From the NCBI GenBank assembly GCA_009777635.1, contig WRLK01000024.1:1-47108 (forward strand): a stretch of DNA of 47,108 nucleotides, written 5' to 3'. The position numbers were made by a program, and so were the translations under genes. The DNA comes from Oscillospiraceae bacterium (GTDB lineage Bacteria; Bacillota; Clostridia; Oscillospirales; Ruminococcaceae). The notes under the pieces are model-generated. The model saw only the letters and a program-made list of their open reading frames with translations. It searched no databases and was not told the DNA's origin. Shown here one piece after another: positions 24,291-31,825 of the stretch. The number at the start of each line of letters is the position of its first letter. Within the stretch, counting starts at the first letter, position 1.

Positions 24291-24800
24291 CTACCTCATT
24301 TTTAGTATATTAGCCCCGCGCCCGGCGGAGTGTGCGTGGCAAATCGCGACCGCGACCGCGTCGGCGACGTCGTCCGGCTTCGGCAGCTTATCAAGCTTCA
24401 GCATGGTCTTCACCATCTGCATCACCTGCTGCTTTTCCGCCTTGCCGTAACCCGTGACCGCCTGTTTTACCTGAAGCGGCGTGTATTCACTCACGTCTAC
24501 TCCGTGTTTTTTCGCGCAAAGCACAATAATCCCACGCGCCTGTGAGACGTCTATCGCCGTTTTGTGGTTCGTTGTAAAAAAGAGCTTTTCAATCCCCATC
24601 GACGACGGCTTATGTTTCTTCAGCACCTTTGAAAGCTCGTCCCAGATGATTTCAAGCCTGTCCGCAAAAGGGGCGTCGGGTTTTGTGACGACAGCGCCGT
24701 ATTCAACCGCTGAAAAGCGGTACCCGTCAAAATCAAGAACTCCGAAGCCGACGATCGCAAAGCCCGGGTCGATTCCGATAACCCTTACGCTTTTATTCAA
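24291..24800 (-). CDS. ruvC: Crossover junction endodeoxyribonuclease RuvC
   Basis: Homodimeric resolvase that cleaves Holliday junctions. The acidic active site is complete in 169 residues: Asp in IGIDPGFAIVGFGV, Glu in MGIEKLFF, and two Asp in KPDDVADAVAVAICHA. Translation probably starts at the TTG (24798-24800), which has AAAGGCGG seven bases upstream; no ATG gives the complete first beta-strand. A good promoter (TTGCAA-17-TATACT) lies directly upstream, so ruvC is first in the ruvCAB operon. Confidence 0.95.
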   Translation of the reverse strand: MNKSVRVIGIDPGFAIVGFGVLDFDGYRFSAVEYGAVVTKPDAPFADRLEIIWDELSKVLKKHKPSSMGIEKLFFTTNHKTAIDVSQARGIIVLCAKKHGVDVSEYTPLQVKQAVTGYGKAEKQQVMQMVKTMLKLDKLPKPDDVADAVAVAICHAHSAGRGANILKMR

Positions 24801-24833
24801 AGCAAAACCGCCTTTAAAATTTGTTGATGTAAC

Positions 24834-24862
24834 AGTATACCATATTCAGCATCGATTTGCAA
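24834..24862 (-). promoter_or_regulatory. Predicted promoter of ruvCAB
   Basis: On the minus strand TTGCAA (24862-24857) and TATACT (24839-24834) are separated by 17 bp, about 34 bp before the ruvC start. The -35 box overlaps the T-run of the preceding terminator. Confidence 0.65.
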
Positions 24863-24894
24863 AACCTGCTTTCATCAATATGAAAGCAGGTTTT
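24861..24894 (-). terminator. Terminator built into the end of the 612-residue gene
   Basis: A perfect 14-bp stem AAAACCTGCTTTCA and its complement flank six bases. The upstream arm is the last four to five codons of the upstream gene, its stop codon lies in the loop, and the downstream arm ends in TTTT. Confidence 0.8.
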
Positions 24895-26713
24895 CGTTCG
24901 GCGAAAGCAGCTCCGGCGCCGACGGGCGCTCAGGCAGGAGTGCGCGTAAGCGGTCATAGCTTCGCATATAGAAATAATACCCGCCGATAAAGTGCTGCAC
25001 ATCGTCAATACGCGTCCTGAAGCTGTCGTGGCGTATCATGAACGAGCCCAAAATCTGTTCCGGGATTTTCATATACATTGCGTACTCGGGATAGAAAAAT
25101 CCGTTTGCCATCACGTTTGCGCGCCTGAAAATCGTCAGTATGAAATCCTCGGGGCTAAACGAGTCCATATATCCGACCTTAGCGCCGCTGTTCATTAACC
25201 TCTCATAAGTCTCGAAGCCGATCATAAGAAGCTCAAGATAGGTGTGGTATGTCGTATTCCTTTTATAGATTTTCGCAAGGTTTTCCTTTATGTTTCTCAT
25301 CGCGAACTCAAAATAACGCGGCTCCGGAAGATGCTTCGTGATTTCGTTTAACGCATAGGCAACCCAGTGGTCCCTGTATTTCGTGTAGTCGTTTCGGATG
25401 AAATACTCGACTCCCGCCTTTGCCGCGTTTAAATATATCTCATCCTTTAAAACCGAGTATGCGCGGGCTAATCCGAACACGGCCTCGCCGTCATAATAGA
25501 CGATTCGGAATTTTTGGGCTGTATTGTAATCCGGAAACGACAATACATGCGTGAACGAGCCGTCCTCCCCGTCCTGAAGCGCTACGATGCCGTTCGCCAA
25601 ATGCCTGACGATTTCGGCATAACGCCTCGTCTTTAGGGCATCCATATACTCAGTCAGCAGGATGACCGCGACGCCACTCGCGCCCAGCTTGATTTCATTC
25701 GACGCGCGCTCGACCAGATATGCCGTTTTCGTGTCTTTATATTCGAGATAATCGCTTATCATATAATCGATCGCCTTGTCAAGCTTCATTAGCACGGACC
25801 TGTCGCCGGTCATGCGGAACAGGTTCAAAAGCGACCACAGTGAGCTTGCGTGGCGGACGATATTATATGAATCGATCTCATTTCCGAATACCGGGTAGTA
25901 CCCGTAGACGAATTTGCCGTCAGGCCCGATTTGCCTTGCAAGGAAGCTTGACGCCGACATGATCATATTCCTTGTCTCGTTTTTATCGATGAAGGCGGCC
26001 CGCCTGCCGATACCCAGCCCGTCGTTGTATAAATCGTAAACGGCGTCGCCGTCGGCGATAAACCCTCGCGTTGTAAACTCAAAAAGCTGTTCCGGCATTT
26101 CAATATCTTCGGTACTACCGTAATATTTTTTCATGTAATGGTTCACGTTATCAAGGTTTAGGCGGTTCGATGAAAAATCAATTTCGTTTTTGCTGAATTG
26201 CTTTTCGGAATAATAGTAAAGCATTTTATTTGCGTTTATCTCGGATTCTAAAAACGCGACGCCGAGATTGCTGTCAAAGGCAAGACCATACCTGTAAAAA
26301 TATGGGAATCCCCCTTCCTTCATATGCATGTTCAAGTCCAGCTTCGTAACCGGCCGGATCAAGTCCACAATATCGGCCTTGATCCACAGGACTTTGTAGT
26401 TTTTATTTCCCGTCGCCGCAGCTTCCGCCGCGCCGTATGCTTGCTCCCACGCGTTCTGAACGCTTGCGCCGGTCCCGCGAAATACAAGCGCCCGGCTCTT
26501 TAATCCGCCGACGGAAATAAATACGGCGAAAAAGCCGTCCCGCCCGCTTTTAGCCAAGCTTTCCGAGATTTCGCCCAGCAATCCGCCGTCGCTTAGTATG
26601 CGCTCCTTGAGCAGTCCCGATCTTCTTTTGAATATAGCCGCGGCCATTATGTCGGCGCGGCGGTCGTTTGCATTTTGATTTCTCCGGGGCATACCGTTAT
26701 TTCTGTTTTTCAT
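24875..26713 (-). CDS. Uncharacterised 612-residue protein with probable alpha/alpha-toroid region
   Basis: I do not recognise a characterised family. There is no signal peptide or membrane segment. Residues about 15-200 form a mixed alpha/beta region (FFAVFISVGGLKSRALVF). Residues about 240-600 show repeated helix pairs with phrases such as SYNIVRHASSLWSLLNLF, LQDGEDGSF and VYYDGEAVFGLARAY. That pattern, a conserved YDGE and a helical hairpin each 50-60 residues, resembles six-hairpin alpha/alpha toroids (epimerases, glycoside hydrolases, lanthionine-cyclase-like folds). A catalytic role is not demonstrated. The ATG has AAGGAG upstream. It diverges from the pst operon, and the shared 280-bp intergenic region contains the Pho-box-like repeats, so phosphate control of this gene is possible. 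Confidence 0.65.
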   Translation of the reverse strand: MKNRNNGMPRRNQNANDRRADIMAAAIFKRRSGLLKERILSDGGLLGEISESLAKSGRDGFFAVFISVGGLKSRALVFRGTGASVQNAWEQAYGAAEAAATGNKNYKVLWIKADIVDLIRPVTKLDLNMHMKEGGFPYFYRYGLAFDSNLGVAFLESEINANKMLYYYSEKQFSKNEIDFSSNRLNLDNVNHYMKKYYGSTEDIEMPEQLFEFTTRGFIADGDAVYDLYNDGLGIGRRAAFIDKNETRNMIMSASSFLARQIGPDGKFVYGYYPVFGNEIDSYNIVRHASSLWSLLNLFRMTGDRSVLMKLDKAIDYMISDYLEYKDTKTAYLVERASNEIKLGASGVAVILLTEYMDALKTRRYAEIVRHLANGIVALQDGEDGSFTHVLSFPDYNTAQKFRIVYYDGEAVFGLARAYSVLKDEIYLNAAKAGVEYFIRNDYTKYRDHWVAYALNEITKHLPEPRYFEFAMRNIKENLAKIYKRNTTYHTYLELLMIGFETYERLMNSGAKVGYMDSFSPEDFILTIFRRANVMANGFFYPEYAMYMKIPEQILGSFMIRHDSFRTRIDDVQHFIGGYYFYMRSYDRLRALLPERPSAPELLSPNENLLSY

Positions 26714-26737
26714 AATTATCTCCTTGCCGCGCGGCCT

Positions 26738-26767
26738 ATAATATGATTTTTTGCCAGTTTAACACAA
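26738..26767 (-). promoter_or_regulatory. Possible promoter of the 612-residue protein gene
   Basis: TTGTGT (26767-26762) and TATTAT (26743-26738) on the minus strand are 18 bp apart, 24 bp before the start codon. Confidence 0.4.
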
Positions 26768-26860
26768 TAAGGGATTATTTACAATATATTACAGCCATCT
26801 CTTTTTCTTGCTTGTCTTTTGGGATTTATCGAAAAACGGCATATGATATGTTAGAGGCTC

Positions 26861-26889
26861 ATGTAAAAACTATGTAAAGATTATGTAAA
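26861..26889 (+). promoter_or_regulatory. Pho-box-like triple direct repeat upstream of the pst operon
   Basis: Three exact copies of ATGTAAA start at 26861, 26872 and 26883, a strict 11-bp period (7-bp element, 4-bp spacer). On the other strand each reads TTTACAT, which contains TTTACA, matching the TT(A/T/C)ACA elements bound by PhoP in Bacillus and the 11-bp periodicity of PhoB boxes. The array ends 7 bp before the -35 box of the pst promoter. Confidence 0.72.
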
Positions 26890-26896
26890 AAATATC

Positions 26897-26925
26897 TTGT
26901 GTTTTCATTTCATTCGTACTATAAT
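26897..26925 (+). promoter_or_regulatory. Predicted promoter of the pst operon
   Basis: TTGTGT (26897-26902), a 17-bp spacer and perfect TATAAT (26920-26925). The imperfect -35 box next to the direct repeats fits an activator-dependent promoter. Confidence 0.6.
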
Positions 26926-26992
26926 ATTTCTGTATGTCACAAAGCATATTTTACCGTCGCTTTTTGCGGCGGATATAAGGACGGCTGATATC

Positions 26993-27778
26993 GTGTCTGT
27001 ACCCTCGCAAAACGCGAAACTAAAAGCAAAATCCGCGCATTTATATTACGGTGCTTACCACGCTTTAAAGGATGTCACGTTTGATATCCCAAAACGTGCG
27101 ATTACCGCTATCATCGGGCCTTCTGGCTGTGGAAAATCTTCCCTTTTGCGCATGTTTAACCGCATGAACGATTTGATACCCGGCGCCCGTGTAGAGGGCG
27201 ACATCCTTTTAAACGGCGAATCCATTTACCAAAAAAGCATGGACGTCGTCTCGCTTCGCAAAAAGGTCGGTATGGTGTTCCAGAAGCCGAATGTCTTCCC
27301 GATGAGCATTTACGACAACATAACGATCGGGCCGAAGCGCTACGGGATAAAAGGCAGGGCCGAGCTTGACGAGATCGTCGAAAGAAGCCTTTCGCAGGTC
27401 ACGATGTGGAATGAAGTCAAGGACGAGCTAAAAAAACCGGGTCTCCTGCTTTCGGCGGGGGCCCAGCAGCGCCTGTGCATCGCCCGCGCGCTTGCCGTTG
27501 AGCCTGACGTTATACTTATGGACGAATCCTGCAGCGCGTTAGACCCAGAATCCACCATGAAAATCGAAGAGCTGATGCTTGAGCTCACGGGCAAATACAC
27601 AATCATCATCGTGACGCACAACATGGAGCAGGCGCGGCGCGTATCCGACATGTCGGCGTTTATGATGATAGACCACGACAAGGTCGGTATACTTGCCGAA
27701 TATTCCCCGACGGTCGAGATGTTCTCAAACCCGAAGGACCAGCGAACCGAAGATTATATCACAGGCCGCTTCGGCTAA
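26993..27778 (+). CDS. pstB: Phosphate ABC transporter ATPase PstB1, degenerate signature motif
   Basis: First gene of the pst operon; 261 residues. Numbering from the GTG: A-loop Tyr in HLYYGAY, Walker A GPSGCGKSS with Lys48, Q-loop Gln97 in VFQKPN, Walker B with Asp177-Glu178 in LMDESCSALD, and switch His209 in VTHNMEQA are all intact. The signature motif, LSGGQ in nearly all PstB proteins, reads LSAGA (153-157), with the first Gly and the Gln both changed. In the usual head-to-tail dimer this signature would complete the ATP site of the partner subunit, so a homodimer would be impaired at both sites. PstB2 of the same operon has the mirror-image defects. The GTG start has AAGGA 11 bases upstream; the frame is open further upstream but contains the promoter. 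Confidence 0.88.
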   Translation: MSVPSQNAKLKAKSAHLYYGAYHALKDVTFDIPKRAITAIIGPSGCGKSSLLRMFNRMNDLIPGARVEGDILLNGESIYQKSMDVVSLRKKVGMVFQKPNVFPMSIYDNITIGPKRYGIKGRAELDEIVERSLSQVTMWNEVKDELKKPGLLLSAGAQQRLCIARALAVEPDVILMDESCSALDPESTMKIEELMLELTGKYTIIIVTHNMEQARRVSDMSAFMMIDHDKVGILAEYSPTVEMFSNPKDQRTEDYITGRFG

Positions 27779-27829
27779 TTATTATGGGCATTCCATTTAT
27801 GTCAACAGAATCTAGGAGCGTGTTTTAAT

Positions 27830-28651
27830 TTGCGCATAAAAAAAATAATGGCGGCGGCAGCCGTATTATTGCTTCTTTTGGCGGCGGCGTTATCCGCGGG
27901 AGGCGGAAAGCCTGAATCCACGGTCATTGTCGCGGGCTCGACGTCGGTGCAGCCGTATGCCGAGATGCTCGCTGAGGAATACTCTATTCTGTACCCGGAA
28001 AGGGAAGTCGACGTCCAAGGCGGCGGCTCGTCCACCGGTATCACCGCCGCTTTATCCGGCACAGCCGACATCGGCATGTCGTCCCGTGAGCTTAAGGGGG
28101 ATGAGGAAAATACGTGGAATGCAATCATCGCCAAGGACGGTTTAGTCGTCATCGTGCATCCCGACAACCCCATCGGCGACCTCACGGTCGAGCAGGTCCG
28201 CGGCATTTATGCCGGCACTTTCACCACATGGAGCGAATTGGGCGGCACGGCCGAGCATAAAATCCACGTCATCGCCCGCGAGGAGGGCTCCGGCACAAGG
28301 AGCGCTTTCGAGAGCATGGTGATGGACGGCGTCATGATCACGCCGACAGCCATAGTACAGGCTTCAAACGGCTCCGTGCGGCAGCTGGTCGGAAGCGACC
28401 GAAATTCCATCGGCTTTATCTCGCTGGGGCTCGTCGACGATACGATAAAGGACCTTAAGCTGGACGGTATTTCAGCGTCATGGGAAAACATTATGAACAA
28501 CAGCTATATGTTGTTCCGCCCGTTCATCTTTGTCGCGAACGTTGAGCCTAGCGGCCCTGCTAAGCATTTCATCGACTTTGTCCTTTCGGCCGAGGGACAA
28601 GCGCTTCTAACGCGCGAGGGCCTAATCTCCATAACGGAAGGGGCGCAGTGA
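27830..28651 (+). CDS. pstS: Phosphate ABC transporter substrate-binding protein PstS, non-lipoprotein form
   Basis: Extracytoplasmic phosphate receptor, 273 residues. A hydrophobic signal (IMAAAAVLLLLLAAALSAGGG) is followed by the mature fold. The phosphate-binding elements are all visible: AGSTSVQPYAE near residue 35, GGGSSTGITA near residue 63 with the downstream TADIGMSSREL, and EEGSGTRSAFE. Unlike most Gram-positive PstS proteins there is no lipobox cysteine; the place of LAGC is taken by LSAGGG, so the protein is either secreted, or held by an uncleaved signal anchor. The TTG start at 27830 has AGGAG eleven bases upstream; the ATG at 27848 would leave a shorter signal. The stop overlaps the pstC start. 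Confidence 0.9.
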   Translation: MRIKKIMAAAAVLLLLLAAALSAGGGKPESTVIVAGSTSVQPYAEMLAEEYSILYPEREVDVQGGGSSTGITAALSGTADIGMSSRELKGDEENTWNAIIAKDGLVVIVHPDNPIGDLTVEQVRGIYAGTFTTWSELGGTAEHKIHVIAREEGSGTRSAFESMVMDGVMITPTAIVQASNGSVRQLVGSDRNSIGFISLGLVDDTIKDLKLDGISASWENIMNNSYMLFRPFIFVANVEPSGPAKHFIDFVLSAEGQALLTREGLISITEGAQ

Positions 28652-29496
28652 TGAAGACCTTTAGAGAAAACCTGTCCGGATATATCTTTATGCTGCTTGC
28701 CTTATCATCCATATCGGCGCTTGCGCTGATTACGGTCTTCATCATAGTACAGGGCGCGCCCCTTATCGCCGACGTCGGCGTCATTGACTTCATTTTCGGC
28801 ATGACATGGGCGCCAAGCCAGGGGGAATACGGGATTTTTCCCATGATCATCGGTTCTTTGTCGGTAACGCTTGGTGCTGTTATCTTAGGAGTCCCCGTCG
28901 GGATTTGTTGCGCAATCTTTTTAGCGGAGTTCGCCCCCGTCAAGCTTCGAAACCTGTTCCGCCCGGCGATTCAGCTTCTGGCCGGTATCCCGTCGGTCGT
29001 ATACGGGTTTTGGGGTCTTATATTTATCGTGCCGTTCATACGCGACTACTTAGGCGGCCCGGGACTTAGCATCCTTGCGGCCTCCGTCATCCTTGCCATC
29101 ATGATTTTGCCGACGGTTATCAGCATTTCCGAGGTTTCTATCTTAGCGCTCCCCCGCCAGTACAAGGAGGGGGCGCTTGCCCTTGGCATGACGCACTGGC
29201 AAACGATCTTTTACGTGATCCTTCCCGCCGCAAAATCCGGGATTGTCGCTGCCATCATACTGGGAATCGGGCGCGCCATCGGCGAAACGATGGCTGTCAT
29301 CATGGTAGTCGGAAACGCAACCGCAATCCCCACGTCGATTTTAGACCCGGTGAGGACATTGACGACAAACATCGGCATCGAGATGGGATACGCGTCTGGC
29401 GAACACCGGCAGGCCCTCTTTGCTACAGGCATCGTGCTGTTCATCATTATAATGGTTTTAAATTCTCTTGCCCAATATATTACGCGAAAGAAATAG
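28651..29496 (+). CDS. pstC: Phosphate ABC transporter permease PstC
   Basis: One of the two membrane subunits of the phosphate channel, 281 residues with six predicted helices. The family-specific LAGIPSVVYGFWGLIFIVPF, and the coupling helix LGMTHWQTIFYVILPAAKSGI followed by GRAIGETMAVIMVVGNA, are present. Its ATG overlaps the pstS stop in a TGATG, so the two are translationally coupled. It precedes pstA by 14 bp. The PstC/PstA pair is heterodimeric, so two distinct NBDs could each have a preferred docking partner. Confidence 0.95.
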   Translation: MKTFRENLSGYIFMLLALSSISALALITVFIIVQGAPLIADVGVIDFIFGMTWAPSQGEYGIFPMIIGSLSVTLGAVILGVPVGICCAIFLAEFAPVKLRNLFRPAIQLLAGIPSVVYGFWGLIFIVPFIRDYLGGPGLSILAASVILAIMILPTVISISEVSILALPRQYKEGALALGMTHWQTIFYVILPAAKSGIVAAIILGIGRAIGETMAVIMVVGNATAIPTSILDPVRTLTTNIGIEMGYASGEHRQALFATGIVLFIIIMVLNSLAQYITRKK

Positions 29497-29510
29497 GAGA
29501 TTAACATCAA

Positions 29511-30347
29511 ATGAATTCAAGGGACCATGAAAGAATCGCTAAAGCCCTTATCTGGACAGCCGCCCTGTTTGTGCTTGCGGTTCTGGCTTTTATCCTGATC
29601 TATATCCTGGCAAGGGGGCTGCCGAGGCTCGACTGGGAATTTTTGACCGAAATTCCGCGCAATATGGGCCGGAGCGGCGGCGTTTCCTCAACCATCGTCG
29701 GTACGCTGATGGTCACGTCCCTTGCTGTTGCAATCGCCGTTCCCTTCGGGATTGGTACGGCTTTCTACCTCGCGGAGTACACCCGCGGCGGCTACATCAC
29801 GCGCATCATCCGCTTTTGCGCGGAATCTCTGGCGGGTATCCCGTCCATCGTGTACGGGCTGTTCGGATTTATATTCTTTGTCATCTTCCTCGGCTTGGGC
29901 TGGTCTGTCATTTCAGGCGCGCTTACCTTATCCGTAATGATTCTGCCCACATTGATACGCACGTCGGAGGAGGCCATACGCGCTGTCCCGAATATCTACC
30001 GTGAGGTCAGCTATTCCTTAAGCGCAACGAAATGGCAGACCATCATCAAGGTTGTGTTCCCGTCGGCGCTTCCCGGCATCGCGAACGGCATCATCCTAAG
30101 CGTCGGGCGCTGTATCGCCGAGACGGCTGCCGTAATTCTGACGGCGGGAAGCGCACTGCGTATGCCCTCCTCGGTTTTCTCGCCCACAAGAACGATGGCG
30201 GTACACTTCTACATCCTCGCAATGGAGGGCATCTCGATGGAAAACGCGTTCGGCACCGCCGCTTTACTGATTATTTTAATCTTTCTTATAAACGTCGTCG
30301 CCAACACCTTCGTCAACAGGTTCGTGGCGAAAGGCGTCAAGAGGTAG
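29511..30347 (+). CDS. pstA: Phosphate ABC transporter permease PstA
   Basis: Second membrane subunit, 278 residues and about six hydrophobic helices. Motifs include LAGIPSIVYGLFGFIFFVIF and the coupling segment SLSATKWQTIIKVVFPSALPGI followed by GRCIAETAAVILTAGSA. A good ribosome binding site (AGGAG) precedes the ATG. It ends two bases before pstB2. Permease motifs appear normal, so the unusual features of this transporter are confined to the ATPases and the receptor. Confidence 0.95.
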   Translation: MNSRDHERIAKALIWTAALFVLAVLAFILIYILARGLPRLDWEFLTEIPRNMGRSGGVSSTIVGTLMVTSLAVAIAVPFGIGTAFYLAEYTRGGYITRIIRFCAESLAGIPSIVYGLFGFIFFVIFLGLGWSVISGALTLSVMILPTLIRTSEEAIRAVPNIYREVSYSLSATKWQTIIKVVFPSALPGIANGIILSVGRCIAETAAVILTAGSALRMPSSVFSPTRTMAVHFYILAMEGISMENAFGTAALLIILIFLINVVANTFVNRFVAKGVKR

Positions 30348-30349
30348 CT

Positions 30350-31111
30350 ATGAGTGAAAATATTAAAATCGCCATTAAAAACCTAAGCTTTTACTATCGG
30401 GAAAAATGTGTGATCAACGACCTTAGCCTTAATATTCGGGGAAACGAGATACTGTGCGTGCTCGGGCCCGCAAACAGCGGCATCACGACGCTTTTGCGCG
30501 CATTAAACCGCCTGTGCGACTTGGATGCCGGCGTCAGCATGAAAGGCGAAATCCTCCTTGACGGCAAAAACATCCGCGACGAAGACGTAAACGTCACGGA
30601 GCTTCGCCGGCGCGTCGGTATGGTCTTTGACGTCCCGACGCCGCTGCCTATGTCGATTTACGACAACATCGCTTACGGGCCGCGTTTACACGGCAACAAA
30701 GGCAGGCGCGAAATTGATGAAACCGTGGAAAGCACCCTTCGCATGGCGGCCCTTTGGGACGACGTCAAGGACAGGCTTGAGCTTCCGGCGATGTCGTTAT
30801 CCGGCGGACAGCAGCAGCGCCTGTGTATGGCGCGGGTGCTCGCCATGAACCCGGAGGTAATCCTGCTTGACAGGCCCTGCTCCGGCCTTGACCCCATATC
30901 GACGGCGAAAATCGAGGAATCCCTTACTGAGCTAAAGCAGGAATTCACCATTGTTCTCGCCCCGCACAACGTACAGCAGGCAAGCCGCGTTTCTGACCGG
31001 GTTGCGTTTATGCTGATGGGCAGCCTTATTGAAGAAGGGAAAAACGCCGACGTTTTCTCAAGGCCCAAGGATCAGAAGACAAGCGATTATATTACCGGAA
31101 GATTTGGATAA
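30350..31111 (+). CDS. PstB2, ATPase subunit with dead ATP-binding motifs but intact LSGGQ
   Basis: A 253-residue PstB homologue at the usual pstB position. The Walker A motif reads GPANSGITT (39-47), with isoleucine 45 in place of the invariant lysine. The Q-loop has Asp94 (VFDVP) instead of glutamine. Walker B reads LLDRPCSGLD, with Arg175 replacing the catalytic glutamate. In contrast, the signature LSGGQQQRLCMAR (150-162), the switch His206 and the closing DYITGRFG are perfect. The frame is open and strongly conserved, so it is not decaying. By analogy with asymmetric ABC proteins it should act as the non-hydrolysing half of a PstB1-PstB2 dimer. The ATG at 30350 has AGAGG upstream; the longer upstream frame overlaps pstA and is spurious. 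Confidence 0.9.
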   Translation: MSENIKIAIKNLSFYYREKCVINDLSLNIRGNEILCVLGPANSGITTLLRALNRLCDLDAGVSMKGEILLDGKNIRDEDVNVTELRRRVGMVFDVPTPLPMSIYDNIAYGPRLHGNKGRREIDETVESTLRMAALWDDVKDRLELPAMSLSGGQQQRLCMARVLAMNPEVILLDRPCSGLDPISTAKIEESLTELKQEFTIVLAPHNVQQASRVSDRVAFMLMGSLIEEGKNADVFSRPKDQKTSDYITGRFG

Positions 31112-31151
31112 TAATCCGCATACTATATATAACATAAAGGAGGTTTGATTC

Positions 31152-31808
31152 ATGAGAACCAGATTCGAAGAACAACTGACGCATCTCAACAACGCGCTGA
31201 TAGAGATGGGCGCCCTTGTAGAAAGGACCATCGCGGATGCGGACAAGGCGTTGATCGGACAGGACGTCGAGCTTGCAAAGAAAATCATAGCATCAGACGA
31301 TGAAATCGACCACATGGAGCAGGAAATCGAAAGCCTTTGCCTTAAGATCATATTGCAGCAGCAGCCGGTCGCCGGCGATTTGCGCCTTGTATCGTCGGTG
31401 CTTAAAATCGCAACCGATCTTGAGCGGATCGGCGACCACGCCACGGATATTTCTGAGATTACTATATTGCTTGCCGGAAAGCAGTATCTCAAAAAGCTGG
31501 AGCATATCCCGCAAATGGCGGAGGCCACCATGAAAATGGTGACAAAAAGCATCGACGCGTTTGTGAAAAAGGATTTGGAGCTTGCAAGGGAAATCATAGC
31601 CTCCGACGATATAGTCGACAATCTTTTTGATACGGTAAAGGCGGAGCTTGTCGAGCTTATAAAAATGAACAAAGACAACAGCGATCAGGCAATCGACCTT
31701 ATTATGATCGCGAAGTACTTCGAGCGTATCGGCGACCACGCCACAAACATCGCCGAATGGGTCGTCTTCTCGCTTACGGGAATGCACAAGGACAGCAGGA
31801 TCATGTAA
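31152..31808 (+). CDS. phoU: Phosphate signalling/transport regulator PhoU
   Basis: Cytoplasmic negative modulator of the Pst transporter and its two-component system, 218 residues of two PhoU three-helix-bundle repeats. The metal-binding motifs are seen twice: DLERIGDHATDI near residue 92 and YFERIGDHATNI near residue 190. The start has AAAGGAGG upstream. It ends the conserved pst gene order and is followed after 17 bp by an alpha/beta hydrolase gene, apparently in the same transcript. PhoU is thought to touch PstB, so an asymmetric PstB pair would give it two different docking faces. Confidence 0.95.
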   Translation: MRTRFEEQLTHLNNALIEMGALVERTIADADKALIGQDVELAKKIIASDDEIDHMEQEIESLCLKIILQQQPVAGDLRLVSSVLKIATDLERIGDHATDISEITILLAGKQYLKKLEHIPQMAEATMKMVTKSIDAFVKKDLELAREIIASDDIVDNLFDTVKAELVELIKMNKDNSDQAIDLIMIAKYFERIGDHATNIAEWVVFSLTGMHKDSRIM

Positions 31809-31825
31809 TCACGGGGGCCAAAGAT

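Noticed and set aside
30032-30349. N-terminal extension of PstB2
   Set aside because: It overlaps pstA in another frame; the ATG at 30350 has a ribosome binding site and gives the canonical PstB N-terminus.
30350-31111. PstB2 as a pseudogene
   Set aside because: The frame is intact, residues outside the nucleotide site are well conserved, and the losses mirror those of PstB1; random decay would also damage LSGGQ.
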